The translations under genes and the position numbers were made by a program. From Cydia pomonella (taxonomy: Eukaryota > Arthropoda > Insecta > Lepidoptera > Tortricidae): a stretch of 64,000 bases of DNA. The stretch is from NCBI RefSeq assembly GCF_033807575.1, contig NC_084704.1, positions 33,023,968 to 33,087,967 of the forward strand, given 5' to 3'. This document shows, one piece after another, positions 21,865 to 34,029 of this stretch. Under the pieces are notes generated by a model. It had not been told where the DNA came from and searched no databases. It worked only from the letters and a program-made list of their open reading frames with translations. Positions within the stretch are counted from its first letter, which is position 1. Every line of letters begins with the position of its first letter.

Positions 21865-22040
21865 GTAGAATAGAATAGAATAGAATATTTTTTATTCGTA
21901 GACACAAACAAGACACATTAAATTACATGATATAACAAAAACAAAGGAAGTATAAAGTGCCACGAAATGGCCTCATCTCAGCATGTTGCTGGTGGCGTCC
22001 AGCGCTGATCTTCCGATGAGACCATATGTTAGCGCTTTAT
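21865..22040 (-). mobile_element. LINE 3' end fragment with TAGAA tail
   Basis: The run tagaatagaatagaata is followed by ttttttattcgtagacac, the mirror of a LINE polyadenylation-like end with a five-base tandem tail. The stretch to about 22040 (gcatgttgctggtggcgtcc) is probably 3' untranslated sequence. No coding remnant. Confidence 0.6.
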
Positions 22041-22384
22041 TGCGCTATTTAAATAAAAGACAATGTGTTTAAAGAAGTACCATTGTTTTAATTGTGTATT
22101 ACAAGTTACTGCGCGTTCAGTTCAGTGGTTAAGATGCAATACATGAGTATAGTAGCAAATGCATAAACTCATACTAAACACTAATAAATATGCAAACAGG
22201 CTCTAAGGCAAGTGTACACGCTCATAGGAGCGTATCAGATAAAAATACATTTTTACTTTTCCCCGTAATGGAGGATTAGAATACCGGTGTCTTTGAGACG
22301 TAATTTAAGCTCAAGAATGCACCCTTAAAATTAAAGGAGTTTAAAAAACCACCATGTAAAGTAGGTAAATAAGTGTATTATTTG

Positions 22385-22645
22385 GAATGGGTCTCTATTG
22401 TTTCCCATAAAGTTTTAAGTCATAATGTATTGTTTGTCCGCATTTTCGTTAGCCATAATTTGTTTTTTCTCAGAAACGCGTAATTTTTCAGAATTGCCAT
22501 AAAACAAACCTAACTTAACCTATCTATAGGATAACCTAAGAAAATTCCTGAAAGGTTAACGGTTTCAGAGTTATGACTAATGATAATATGACTATCGTTA
22601 CATCATGACTTTCAAAAATTATGCTAAACAAAGGGATCCGATTTA
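22385..22645 (+). repeat. Unclassified repeat family U1, copy 1
   Basis: Aligns in reverse with 35888-36128 over its whole length. Shared blocks include gggtctctattgtttc, cataatgtattgtttgtccg, cagaaacgcgtaa, aaacaaacctaactta and aggataacctaag. The boundaries fall near gggtctct on one side and ggatccg on the other. No terminal repeat or coding frame is clear. Confidence 0.75.
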
Positions 22646-24385
22646 GAACATACGAGTATACCGTTTTTTATCTGCGCTGCGCGAGACTTGTACCTCTTTT
22701 CACTTAAGCCACTGAAATAGTTCGGTGGCAGTCTTTACGAAATCTTATCGCAACCGGTATCTTTAAAATGAAAAGAATAATAAAACTCCGTGTACTCATT
22801 CGTTTGTACAAATAGGTAAGTGTCCATGACATACGAGCGCAAAGGGTTTTATTCTATCTTATCGCAAACGCAGTAAACTAGCTTTGAAAACTCCATCGGG
22901 AATATACTTCTTGGAGAAAGGGGAAGACAAATGGAATCGTCCTACGTCCCCGGGCGACAAATGCGAAAAAAATGCTTCGGTGTTAACTGGTGTGCAGCTG
23001 AGAGCGCCACAAAGAATGAGGCCGTATTCAGAAACACAATGTCCATAATCAAAATATGTACCTATATAGTATGTAAACCTACGAAAACCATTCGTTAAAA
23101 CTGGTTTATATTTTTCCTTTTTATTGTGGAACGTACCACATAACTACACTACCAATAAATTATGTATACAGATGTCAATCACAATGAAAAAAAAAACAAC
23201 GATGAACTCTGGCCAACGTGGAAATCGAACACACATCTTTACACAATTTTACTACTTTGACTCTAGTTTATGTACAATTTATAAACTAGAGTCAATTGTA
23301 ATGACACGATTTTTAGTAGGTTTTGAGCAAACTATGTGGTATCAAATTATCTAATCAATTTCTCAAGTACCTTTTTTGCAGTTGGTTAAAAATCTTAGAA
23401 ACTTCCTGTACGAGTAAAGCACAGTTTACGTTTTTGATATATGACATGCGCGCGTTGTGACTGTTGATTCATAGGTAAATGTAGGGGCAACATTTTCATT
23501 GTTATTGACAACGCTCGTACGCTTTGAGAACTGTTAAGAAAAAACCTAATTATTTCAATAATTGTCGTTGTCAATGACAAGGTGCATGTGTTTTGTGTAT
23601 TGTTTATTTGGAACGAGGTGTAAATTGAAACTTTACTTAACATGAAGTTTGACGCACTCAGCAGATCTTCAAACGAAATTACATTTTTTGTATTTCGTGT
23701 GGTAAGTATATCGTTCTGCATCTTTGTGATCTTGAATTTTCTGTGATTTTATTATGATCAGTGCTTGGCACTCGCATGCCGGTTAGCTCGCGAACGCGGA
23801 CGGCTCCGGATGGACTCCATCGCGCCTGCCATATGTAATGTATAGGCACATTGAAAAGCGCTACGACGCGTCCCAAATCCGCCCGTCGATGAGAGAGAAA
23901 AATGCGAGAAAATCACATTCAATAAAGTTTACAGACTAGACTCGAGCGTCGAAACAAATCTACAAAAACATCTCAAAAATTAATAGACGCCTTTCTCTAG
24001 AAAACATGGCACTTTCTAGACAAAATGTATGGTCTGTGATCCTTGGTCCTCAGAAATTCAGAAAGAAGTTTTCATAACCATTTCGATACATCAACAGCTG
24101 AATAACCCCCCGCCCCGCAACTATGATACTTGTCACAAGTGTCTCCATAGACTTTTTGTAGGTACAGTCGCACCCCTATCTGGAGCATGCTCGGATGCTG
24201 CACGAGTCTTTTGAAGTCAGCATTTAATACACGAGTATTTCAGACTGAGCTCTTTGTAGATAACTTGTAAACGAACTGCCAAATGCAATCGAGACCAGAA
24301 TTACCTACCTATATGTGGGTGACGTACGTGGGAGGTAATAGCTAATTTAATTCTAATCATAACTTGGTGTCTTAGTTTATAGATT
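22646..24385. other. Unassigned sequence with a short perfect hairpin
   Basis: No gene is recognised. A 15-base perfect stem (ttgactctagtttat) with a 9-base loop lies at 23257-23295. A block near 22690 (cgcgagacttgtacctcttt) resembles, reversed, the sequence at 21590-21615, which may be arms of a large eroded foldback. 22730-23030 looks single-copy. Confidence 0.35.
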
Positions 24386-24388
24386 TAC

Positions 24389-24525
24389 CCCCTTATTCAT
24401 AAACGTGTATAAAGTTACGATGCCGCTAATAATCGTTTGCCCCTTTCCAACATACCAATACGTCGGAAAGGGACAAACGATTATTAGCGGCATCGTAACT
24501 TTAGTACACGTTTATGAATAAGGGG
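24389..24525. mobile_element. Hairpin MITE of about 137 bp
   Basis: Arms of about 60 bases (ccccttattcataaacgtgt and gccgctaataatcgtttg) are near-exact complements, with a 15-20 base centre. Ends are ccccttatt / aataagggg. No internal coding sequence. Confidence 0.85.
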
Positions 24526-25170
24526 ATTAATTATTAACCCCTTTTTTCATAAAACTTTACAAACCTCAATTAGTCAATTTCTGGCATGCCTGCCTGCATA
24601 TGACAAAATGACTAACTTTGAAATCTACGCATTTCTTGAAGGGGCTAATATTAGAGTATTATCTAGGCGGCGAGTCATTACAATAAAAATCTTAAAAAAA
24701 ATATATTTGAAAATATTATTTAAGACTTATTTGTAGCAAAAAGGATTCGTAGTCAAGTTTTTTATTGACAAAGCGATTACGAATTTAAACATTAAGTAAT
24801 TTATGTTAAAGTAATAAATTGATTTCGGTAAAGCGATCGACGTGAATAAATTAACTTATGTTAACATTAACTTGGCTAACTAAAGAATGGGGATCAAAGT
24901 TGGCACGGTGATTTATCGCCCTGATACCGATATTCTAAGTAATTATCTTACGCGTATAACTTGGTAAGTACAATCTATTAGGTATGTTTAAAAACTATTC
25001 TCCTAGCCAACATAAGGAAACAACTCAAAATTTGCATCAGATTACTTTGCCACACATGTGGATAAAATGCAACTTTCTCATCAGTTTTTGAAGTAAGTAC
25101 CAAGAGAGCCTTTACCAGCTGGTGTGGTGAAAAATAATTCAAGTTCCCATCAAAAGTTATGTCACTGTAA
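24526..25170. other. Unassigned AT-rich sequence
   Basis: Nothing recognised. A 77-codon minus-strand frame at 24978-25211 overlaps the next MITE and is not convincing. Confidence 0.3.
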
Positions 25171-25173
25171 GTA

Positions 25174-25382
25174 CAGTCAGCATCAATAGTAGCGGATGAA
25201 ACAACACGCAAAAAGTATCTGATATTCCAAATATAGATAAATCTCTCAAATTTACGTTTCTAAAGTATATTATTTATAGTCTTAATTGTTCTACATATAG
25301 AACTATCAGTTTTTGTTAAGCTGTTACAGAATGATAGATACTGTTGAAACCTTGTTTGATCCGCTACTTTTGATGCTGACTG
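25174..25382. mobile_element. TA-flanked foldback MITE, 209 bp
   Basis: Begins cagtcagcatcaatagtagc and ends with the near complement gctacttttgatgctgactg. TA lies on both sides (25172-25173 and 25383-25384). Inner arms also pair weakly (aagtatctgatatt / atgatagatact). Confidence 0.82.
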
Positions 25383-25559
25383 TACTAGCACACAAAATTG
25401 TAAGGCGTTTTACGCACTCGCCGTGGAGTTTATCGCAAAAAGAATGCAAACGCATTCAATCCTGGGTAATGGCTTTTGGAAGACTGAGGTATTTGGGGCT
25501 CGTGCTTGCTATTTTTAAACTATTATTTTCTCGTTCCGATATTGGGAAGCTAGATCCTT

Positions 25560-26170
25560 TGAAAGTGAGGCAACTATCGAACTGGGATATCTATCCGGGT
25601 TTTACCCTACACTATTCACTATTTACATGGTTAATAGACGTCATCTTGTTCATTCTACAGATGTGCATGTTTAGCATGAACACAGGTCCTGTATGGTTAG
25701 TTTGTATTTTGCGACATTTCCCGGACGCCAACCGAGTAACGTAATACTTAATTTGAACGCTTTTCATGATAAAAAAAAAGTCACTGACACGCCAAGGCCC
25801 CGGGCGCAAGCGAGCTAATGTAAACCTTACTAGAAAGTGTGAAGGTTATTCGTCCGCCATAACACCTATAGTTGTTCTTGGCGCTGTGAGCACGGTGAGC
25901 AGGTGTTATTGACGTTCAAAAGGTTAAACAGCAATACAGAGACGTTATCCCCGAGGGATACATATAAACCAAGAAATATGTCAACCAAACGAAGTGAGGT
26001 CTTAGGGTGCACTTTTCAAATTTGTATGTTCCATGCTTAATAGACTTTAACTTGAGTAATCTTCCACCAATGTTCAAGAAATTTGGTACGATCAGAGGTC
26101 CTGTATGGTTAGTTTGTAATTTCATTTGCGATATTCCCCTTACGCTAACCGGGTAACGTAATAAACAGCA
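25560..26170 (+). repeat. Imperfect direct repeat, two units
   Basis: The block ggtcctgtatggttagtttg, followed by an attt-rich stretch, gcgacatttccc, acgccaaccgagtaacgtaa at 25684-25744, recurs at 26097-26161 with small changes. A second pair (aaacagcaatacag followed by gttatcccc) occurs near 25926 and 26163. This is an eroded tandem duplication or two copies of one retroposon. The 143-codon frame ending at 25744 starts within the upstream MITE, so I do not treat it as a gene. Confidence 0.55.
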
Positions 26171-26399
26171 ATACAGCGTTATCCCCCGGAGGGCGCGGAG
26201 ACCACGCTCTGCTTGTTGACTTTTTGTCGGTTTCCAGAGCAAACTTCTTTAATTATCGCTTCTGTGGCGTAATTGACTTAATTAAATCGTATTATTTATA
26301 TTGAAAAATAAGTCACTTAATATAATACCGGATATCAACGTTTTAACTCTAGCCGTACTCGGCGAAGATATACACTCCAAAATACTGTCCATATGAAAT

Positions 26400-26533
26400 A
26401 CGGCCCGATACTTTAGAATATTAGGTAAGTGACGTTATTATCTAAAGAAATGTCACCTTTGACACTGACATATCCGATCCACATTGTATTTAGACCTAAT
26501 ATTTGACGAATCCTAAAGTTCGAATCAGGCCGT
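26400..26533. mobile_element. Foldback MITE family G, copy 1
   Basis: Left arm acggcccgatactttagaat, then ttaggtaag; right arm cctaatattt, then cctaaagttcgaatcaggcc. Related copies at 32006-32166 and 35440-35603 share the right-hand ttcgaatcaggccg-type end. Confidence 0.72.
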
Positions 26534-26874
26534 GACACTTATCTGACACATGTCACTGAATAATATTTTATTCAACAAAAAAAAGTTATCCGTAAATATA
26601 CTCTTCCCGCAGCTTAGAATAGAACCCAATCCACCCTTTCCCGCTATGAAAAATAAAGTTATGATTGCTCAATAAAAGTTTTGATTGGCTAAAATAAATT
26701 TATACATGTCAAACCCTTTTGCGCGACATTACGTACGATATTTGACGTTGTCAACATGCGCGCAGTACATTTGAAACACTCGAGGTACAATGATTGTGGG
26801 GTCATTTTAGAGCTTTTATCAGACTTCCATAGTTATTCTAGTTCGTCGAGGTCATACTGATTAATAATAACAAC
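26534..26874. other. Unassigned sequence
   Basis: Nothing recognised between the MITE and the 5' end of the large LINE. Confidence 0.3.
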
Positions 26875-27440
26875 AAAGACCCGAGCACTCCCGAGAGTTG
26901 GTCAGGGTCTCCGTCTCCGGCGTGTCTATGTCGTGTCTATGTCGGTCGGAGTGGACCCCAAGGGGACCACAGGGCAGCACTCTCAACTCTGGCTTGCCAT
27001 CATTGGCCGTCCAGAGAGGAGTCGTTAAGAGCTATATGCTGCAGGGGTGGAAGTGAAAGATGCATAAGACGCGAGTTGACACAGTAAAAGCCACTGGGTA
27101 GAAAGCGGCACACACCTCTCGACAACCCTGAGCCGCTCACACCGGTGTTGCTCCTGGTCGTCTTCACGACGGCATTTTCAGGGGTCTATCTAGTGAGCGG
27201 CAAGTCACCAGCCTCGATAAGTAGTGAAAACATTGTTGTGGCAGGTGTCCGGACGTCTTTGCAATAACCCAATCTCATAGTCCACCCACCACAGTTTGGG
27301 GGATGAACGTTGCTCACGTCCGCAGGAGAATGCTTTAGATACCCTGCACGTGTCCCCTGGGTAGCGCTAAACGAGCAACTACAATAGAGGCGATTGTAGA
27401 CAATTTGTTTCCACCTATACTTATTTCGAATGCAATAATT

Positions 27441-28655
27441 ATGCTCCAGAACAAGAATACATGTCAACAGACTAGAGATGTTGGACCTTCTGTCCGCATC
27501 TGCCAACTAAACATCGAAGGCATTAGCCGCTCAAAATGTGACTACTTGTACAGAATCCTGATGGAGCAAAAAATTGACATAGTTTGCATTCAGGAGACGC
27601 ACACCAAAGACGAACAAGACCTGGTTAATAGAGGTTCCATTCCGGGCTACTCCATTGTTACGGCGGTTCATCATCCTAAGTACGGAATAGCCACCTACGC
27701 CAAAAATAATCTCCAGGATCTTCAAACATTACAGGCAGAAATCAAAGACACTATCCTTACTTCCACCGTACAGCTACGAGACTTAAAGATTATGAACATC
27801 TACAAACCTCCTCTAACTACTTGGCCATCTGAAGTCCTACCAAACTTAAGCCACCCAAGTGTCGTCTGTGGTGATTTCAACAGCCATCACGTGAGCTGGC
27901 GCTACAGAGCAACAGATCCAAATGGGGCAGCCTTAGCCAATTGGGCAGACCTCTCTGATATGCATCTTGTCCTCGATGCTAAAGATAAGGGTACATTTGT
28001 TTCGGCAAGATGGAATCAAGAATACAACCCTGACCTGACTTTCGTCAGCAAGGACAGTCTAGATCAGCCACTTCCTGCCTCGCGTATGATCTTGCCTAGC
28101 TTTCCCAATAGTCAACATAGACCCATCATTCTGGAAATCGGCCTCAAGATAGCCCTAACAAACTCCATGAAGTTGCCCCGATGGAACTTTAAAAAGGCAA
28201 ACTGGGAGAATTTCCAAAATAGGCTTGATCACGATCTAGAACGCGAACAACTCGAACCAAAACCCTCGAACTACGCAAGATTTGTTAAGCTTGCTATTAC
28301 AGCAGCCAAAGCGACAATACCCAGAGGGTATAGAAGAGAGTACATTCCTGGCTGGAACAATGAGAGCGAGAACCTGTTTAGGGAATACCAAAACTCTGGC
28401 AACCACGCAATTGGTGCACAGCTACTGAAGACCTTGGATGAAAGTAGGAAAGACAGGTGGACAGAAACAGTTGAGAGCATGGACTTTAAGATTTCGAGTA
28501 GAAAAGCTTGGCGAGTCCTTAACCGGCTAACGGGCAAAAAGAGCTGCCAAAAAACGTTTACGAAGCTACACCCTAATGCCATAGCGAACAGAATGGTGGA
28601 CCTCACTAGGGCTAAAGAGATACATGCACTACGAAACGCATCCGCAAGCAGCTAA
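27441..28655 (+). pseudogene. LINE AP-type endonuclease domain
   Basis: The domain would nick target DNA to prime reverse transcription. The methionine at 27441 is the first ATG of the frame, which is open from 27405. Counting from 27441, landmarks are LNIEG near residue 23, QETH near 51, GDFNSHH near 144 and SQHRPI near 224: the asparagine, glutamate, GDFN and histidine signature of apurinic-type endonucleases of non-LTR retrotransposons. The rest is linker towards the reverse transcriptase. The frame stops at 28655, but the coding pattern shifts around 28620-28650 into the frame used downstream (KRIRKQLTHLKRS before 28673), so endonuclease and polymerase were originally one polyprotein. Confidence 0.88.
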
Positions 28656-28672
28656 CCCACCTCAAGCGCAGC

Positions 28673-30298
28673 ATGCCGGATAACGACTACCTCATCAGAC
28701 CCTTTTCTATACCTGATACTGTCAATGCTATTAAACAGTTAAAACCTGGTAAAGCGGCAGGCCCCGATGGAATTTATAACGAATTTCTCAGGAATTTGGG
28801 TCCCCTGGCTGTGAGTTGGCTCGCGGCCTTTTTCTCCAACATCTTGCTGAAAAACCAACTACCTACTGAATTCAAGATATCCAAAGTTATAGCATTGTTG
28901 AAACCTGGGAAAAGCGATGAACTTCCAGAAAACTATCGCCCGATTGCTCTTCTGAGCTGCGCATATAAGCTGCTGGAACGGCTACTGCTTACACGAGTTA
29001 CCCCATTCATAGAAGCTGCGACTCCTCAAGAGCAGGCGGGTTTTCGACAAGGACGTAGCTGCGCCGATCAGGTGCTGGCTCTTACTACGCACATAGAAGA
29101 TGGGTTCCAGAAACAACTCAAATCCACTGCGGTTTTCATTGATTTAACAGCCGCCTACGACACAGTGTGGAGGCATGGACTCATCTTCAAACTCCTATCA
29201 GTCGTGCCAAGCAAAGAGATAGCAGCCCTTGTAGCGAACATGTTGAGTGAGCGACAATTTGAGGTTTATTTGGGAGATGCAAAAAGCAAGCGAAGGAAAC
29301 TCAACAACGGCCTGCCACAGGGATCAGTACTCGCACCTCTTCTTTTCAACCTATATATTTACGACCTACCCGACACTACGGCTAGAAAGTTTATATACGC
29401 TGATGATATCGCGCTGGTTGCTCGAAGTCGGAGATTTGAGGAAGCGGAGGAAGTCCTGACGTCGGACCTTAAAATCATGTCGAGTTTCTTCACATCTTGG
29501 AGGCTCATACCAAGTTCCAGTAAAACAGAGGTTGCGTGCTTCCATCTTCATAACAAACATGCCTACTACCAACCCACTGTTAAACTTGAAGGCTCAAACC
29601 TCAAATACAACCCTCACCCAAAATACCTCGGGGTCACTTTGGACAGATCTCTGACTTACAAGGAGCACATTACAAAAACGTCCCTCAAGCTAGCCACACG
29701 TAACAACATCTTGCACAAACTCAGTGGCACTTCATGGGGTGCATCTGCCGATGTGCTCCGAACTACCGCGCTCAGCCTCGTGTACTCTGCAGCAGAATAC
29801 TGCGCGCCTGTATGGTGTGAAAGCGCGCACGTAGAAAAAGTGGACACGAGACTGAACGACGCAATGAGGTGTGTTTCCGGTACAATAAAATCTACGCCGA
29901 CTCACTGGTTACCAGTGCTTAGCCACATAGCTCCGCCTCAGTTACGCAGGAAACACGCGCTCTTGAGAGAAGTCGAGAAAATATATATCCGAGCCGATCT
30001 ACCTGTCCACAAAGAGTTCACTAACCCACCACCGCAGCGACTCAAATCGCGCCGACCTACGAGCGAGGCAGGGAGAAAACTGAGGAGTGGCGGTTTTCAG
30101 GTGGAGCAGGCGTGGAAGGAAGAATGGGCGAAGGCTGCGACTGGTCACCACAAAAGTACCCCAAAACCCTACTCGAAAGCCGAAGGGCTTCTCGCTGCAG
30201 AGGAAATACTGGTGCCGCCTCAACAGAATCCGCACAGGTCATGGCAGGTGCAATTATATGCGTCACAAATGGGGATGGAACGAGAGTCCGTTGTGTGA
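28673..30298 (+). pseudogene. LINE reverse transcriptase domain
   Basis: The domain copies element RNA into DNA at the nicked target. Numbered from the ATG at 28673, motifs run in the expected order: KPGKAAGPDGI at 24-34, YRPIALLS at 88-95, FIDLTAAYDTVW at 155-166 with the first catalytic aspartate at 157, GLPQGSVLAP at 213-222, and YADD at 242-245 with the catalytic aspartate pair. A thumb-like region follows. No RNase H domain is seen. The start methionine is simply the first after the upstream frame change; the true polyprotein began at 27441. The C-terminal 30 or so codons are out of phase with the family because of a second frame change between about 30150 and 30215. Confidence 0.9.
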
Positions 30299-30440
30299 CT
30301 GTGGCCTTGAAGAACAAACTACCCAGCACATTGTTGAACGATGCCCAAAGAGACGTTTCCAAGGCAGCCCGGAGGACCTCTATACCAATTTGACACCGGA
30401 CGCGATCAGTTGGCTGCGTGGCCTGGATGTCGACTTATAA
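30200..30440 (+). pseudogene. LINE C-terminal zinc-knuckle segment
   Basis: In a frame different from the polymerase, the sequence reads WCRLNRIRTGHGRC, MRHKWGW, then CDCG...HIVERC, a C-x-C-x8-H-x4-C pattern found at the C-terminus of Jockey-, R1- and I-type LINE proteins, where it may contact nucleic acid. The stop at 30438-30440 is followed by ataaata and the short 3' untranslated region. The shift into this frame lies between about 30150 and 30215, and overlapping frames up to 30298 are shadows. Confidence 0.8.
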
Positions 30441-30509
30441 TAAATAGATTGTATATTAATATTGCCTACAATGTTACGCCATACGCTTAAATAAATAAAT
30501 AAATAGTCC

Positions 30510-30722
30510 ACCCGAAATTCAATCCATAGACTGGTATACTGTTCACTTTTTCTACAATAGTCTCAATGCCTGCTGCAACCAGTTCATGGGTATCTATTGT
30601 TGCGCCTGTGAACGGGTTCCGGCAGGTGTTCTACATGACATTAAAGCTCTCCAAGGGGCTTCTACGTGCTGGATCTATATCCCTACGCAAGCCTATCAAA
30701 AGACCGGGACTTATAGGTCCGT
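30510..30722. other. Unassigned flank of the LINE
   Basis: GC-richer block with ccgggacttataggtccgtg near its end. It may be further retroelement sequence, but no motif settles it. Confidence 0.3.
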
Positions 30723-30729
30723 GAAATCA

Positions 30730-31030
30730 AAGGATATATAAATAATAATAATAATAACGTTTATTTATTTAGACAACAAGATCCACAAATTACATAAAAA
30801 CTATGTTAATATTCGTAACTCACTAATGTCGTCATTCACTGTTACTAAGGGTTAACCTCATGAAACTACTGAGTCGGTGAGCTCATCTTAGGCCCTGTGC
30901 AATACTATTGGCTGTTTCATTTTTTTTTAATAATGGAATGCAGACATAAGCAACATCACAGGAGCCACTTAAGCATTTTACCCTTGGGTACCCTAAATAT
31001 ATTTTGCCAATAAGATCTTGCATTCTGCAG
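30730..31030 (-). mobile_element. LINE 3' end fragment
   Basis: An aataataataataataa run followed by cgtttatttatttagacaac is the mirror of a LINE 3' end. The stretch to about 31030 could be untranslated or C-terminal sequence but reads with stops in all frames I tried. Confidence 0.5.
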
Positions 31031-32003
31031 ACACTCAAAAGTGATTTCGATGTCTCATAGTCACCTATTTTATAATAATGTTCTAGGAAGTAAAGTTAAG
31101 GGTTAAAAATTCTGCACTTTACTAACGTTGGATATCTCGAGATATATCGATCAGATATAGGTGACATTAATATATCTTACCTACCTACCTTACTTTACTT
31201 TTGATAAAATCGAAAGACCTTTCAAACGAGCTGGCTGGCTTTGTCTGGAAGTTATTGTGGAACCTCATGACTTCACTATTAGATATTTTCATCGTTCCGT
31301 TCAAACGTAAAGTTCTTATATATACGAGTACATTACCTACTATACATGTGTTAATTGAAATACAGGTAATCGGAAGGCTTTTCTGATAAAGATCGATACT
31401 ATACAGGCAACCTTCAGGTTACGCCTAAAAAACAACAATACGTCCAAAAAATGTAATCAAGCTGAATAGAGATCTAACAGATAGCACAATAACGTTATTA
31501 ATGAAGACCAAGTTTATTGTCAACGCTAAATTAATGCCAGGCTTTAGCGTCGCGTTGAAAAAATATTGTTAGCTCTAACGCCACCCCAGAGCGCAGTTTT
31601 CATTTGTTTCACAAAAGCGGTTAATGTAAACGGTGCTCTTTAACATTAGCTCGATTATCCCGCGCGGCGGAGAATAAAAAACAAAGGGCAGGACTATAAC
31701 CGCGAAACACTTTTATTCCCTCCCCTTTCCCTTCCTGTCGCTCTTGCATAGAGTGATAGAGAAGCAAATAGACGAAACTTTCTTGAAAATGGTGCTAGTC
31801 CAGTTCGCTGCTGCTGCCGTGTCAAGTTAGCGCTTTTACAAATTGTACTGAGACTGTTTTAAGGAAACGTTGGCACTAACTCTATTAAGGATTTACAGGT
31901 GTAATCAAGCGTCTGTACATTGAGCATGGTTGTAATTTTATACACGTATGTGATTGAAATATTCTGCGCCAATCACAAATATCGAATGTCGTTAGTCTTT
32001 ATA
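31031..32003. other. Unassigned; GC-richer island at about 31540-31830
   Basis: No gene is recognised. 31540-31830 has balanced composition and no copy elsewhere in the window. A short ctcgagatatatcga dyad lies at 31135. Confidence 0.3.
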
Positions 32004-32005
32004 GA

Positions 32006-32166
32006 GGCTTGTCAGTCTGATTCGAATTCTAATATATGGCAAAAATTGCTCTAAATACGATATGGACATTGAACCGGATATGTCAGAGTCAAAAGTGACA
32101 TTTTCGTCATCCATATCGTATCTAGACCTAATTTTAGACGGATATTAAAGTTCGAATCAGGCCGTG
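32006..32166. mobile_element. Foldback MITE family G, copy 2
   Basis: Outer arms: gtctgattcgaattctaata on the left and gttcgaatcaggccgtg on the right. Inner arms: aatacgatatgga and tccatatcgtat. The centre (tatgtcagagtcaaaagtga) matches the centre of the copy at 26400-26533. Confidence 0.75.
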
Positions 32167-32169
32167 TGT

Positions 32170-32805
32170 AACGTAGCTATGAAACTAGGTAAATGATGTC
32201 ACGCGCGCGACCGCCGATGCGCCTTGCTCGCGCCGACGCGTTTGTAATGCCATTTGTTATGACGCCCAGAGACAACTGCTGGATTTTTTTGCGAAAATAA
32301 CGATGTACACGGTAAATTATTTGTAAAACTGCAGAAGTTTAGTCCGCAAATGCAAACGGTGAGCGGATGAAAGCCAGTAAGTGTGAACTGATGAAGTTTA
32401 GGTACTATCACTAAAAATCGGTTCTCAACACTTGTGTCGTCTACATACTATATTTTCCTTTTATATTACTCTGGCGGCTATTTGACGGTACACAAAAACA
32501 CACATTAAAAGTAACGTACAATTAGGAAAAAATACACACAAAACAATAACTTACATATATCTAAATAAACTACGAGTATCATAATAAAATATCTTATTTT
32601 AAAAGAACTCCGCGAGCTGTACCAGGTTACCACGTTGGACAGCGATGGCCAACCTTTGCACCAGGTACGAACCCGCGCGACCATCAGAGGTATTCTCCCA
32701 TAAACCTATATCCCAGTCCCAATTCCCTTATAAACGCTATGGCGTCAGACACCCAACACGATGGTTTGACAGTTGACAAATCTCAAATAAAATTAAATAT
32801 AAATA
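32170..32805. other. Unassigned sequence
   Basis: No gene is recognised. A 70-codon minus frame at 32199-32411 has no recognisable domain. 32440-32590 is AT-rich and could be an eroded LINE tail. Confidence 0.3.
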
Positions 32806-32809
32806 TCAT

Positions 32810-32994
32810 CAAGGCTCGGAGAAAACGCCCGTCATTTTGAAAACATAACCATGTTCTGTACAACAGAGACTTCCTTATACCAATGTCAACGATTAAAATA
32901 TGCTCCATAGATTGTAAAAAAACATCTTCAACTCATAAATAGATCCTAAATTGTGGTTGTGTTTTCAAAATGGCGGGCATTTTTCCGAACCTTG
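32810..32994. mobile_element. Foldback MITE of 185 bp
   Basis: Left arm caaggctcggagaaaacgcc, then gtcattttgaaaacata; right arm tgttttcaaaatggcgggca, ending ccgaaccttg, an imperfect complement of about 42 bases. The centre is AT-rich and non-coding. Confidence 0.78.
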
Positions 32995-34025
32995 CTAATA
33001 ATATAAAGATGTCACAAACGGTTCAGTCACTTATTGCCTTCATAGGTTGTGTGAGATTAAGGTGATACATAAGAATTCTGATCAGCTATAAACCCTCTAC
33101 TGCACTGCAAACGTAACTTACTGACTAGTTATAAGTAGCTATGAATCACTATTAAAGATTTCATTACATGTTATTGAATTACGACTAAATATTAAATATT
33201 ATCAAAACATTACAATTGACGATTACATATTATTAAATTTAACATCACATCACATCACAGACACATAACATTCTCATTTTCTCATTTTTCCTTTACCATG
33301 CGTGGTCAATGGTCATCGCTTGTATCTACAATGTTATATAATATCCCGCGCCATGCACTCTGCACCTATTGTACCTATATACGAGTATTGCACCTATATG
33401 TTATTGCATAATAGGTAAAACAGATCCTCGTAATATTGGTCACGTGCCGAATTTCTCGACATGTCCAGTGACAATATATCGCAAACTGTCACCGCAAACG
33501 GCGACAAATCAGACGCTCGCAATCCAATTTACTGTCAAAGAGCACAAAAAAGAATAAATTTAAATCAAATTGTTTTCACGAGGCTATCAAATCGACGATG
33601 TTTAAGGAGGAATTTAGGTCACGTCTCCCGGATTACGGCTTATTCCCGCGTCTCTTTTTCTTCGTTTGAAGCTAATCCCGACGGGGCGCGCAGATTCGAC
33701 CCCCGTCTCGACACAAGTACCTCAATTTCACTCTTTCCACTACTCTCTGTTTAGTGTAAAAATATAATGTCGGAATATGAAATGCTGGAGAGTATTTGGA
33801 GCGGCGGCAGCTGCAAGCTGATACAGCAAATTGCTAGTTTATTCAAATAAGCGAGGGGAGTGAGGCTAGTGTTGAATCGTGTAGATCACTTATCTACTAG
33901 GTGAAGCATTGAAAACGACTTAATATGTCGCCGCACATTGCACTACTTATAAACATTTGCTCATGAATATGAGGACAAACGAATCTTTTCTACAGTAAGT
34001 ATGTCTGAAGATCGCGTATTGTCAT
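32995..34025. other. Unassigned; GC-richer island at about 33420-33860
   Basis: No gene is recognised. Overlapping plus-strand frames at 33369-33557 and 33461-33754 (up to 97 codons) have no recognised domain. The block 33420-33860 lacks copies elsewhere in the window. A cacatcacatcacat run lies near 33245. Confidence 0.3.
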
Positions 34026-34029
34026 AAAT

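Larger units (their letters stand above)
26875..30503 (+). mobile_element. Near full-length Jockey-group LINE
   Basis: About 560 bases of GC-richer leader (26875-27440, with gtgtctatgtcgtgtctatg) precede an endonuclease frame, a reverse transcriptase frame and a C-terminal zinc-knuckle frame, then a short 3' untranslated region ending in an aaataaataaataaat tail. No separate gag-like ORF1 is seen. The 5' boundary is placed by the change in composition and is approximate. Two frame changes break the coding region, so this copy is inactive unless they are sequencing errors. Confidence 0.85.

Noticed and set aside
25313..25744. 143-codon open frame with hydrophobic segments
   Set aside because: It begins inside the arm of the foldback MITE at 25174-25382 and ends in a duplicated repeat block; no domain is recognised.
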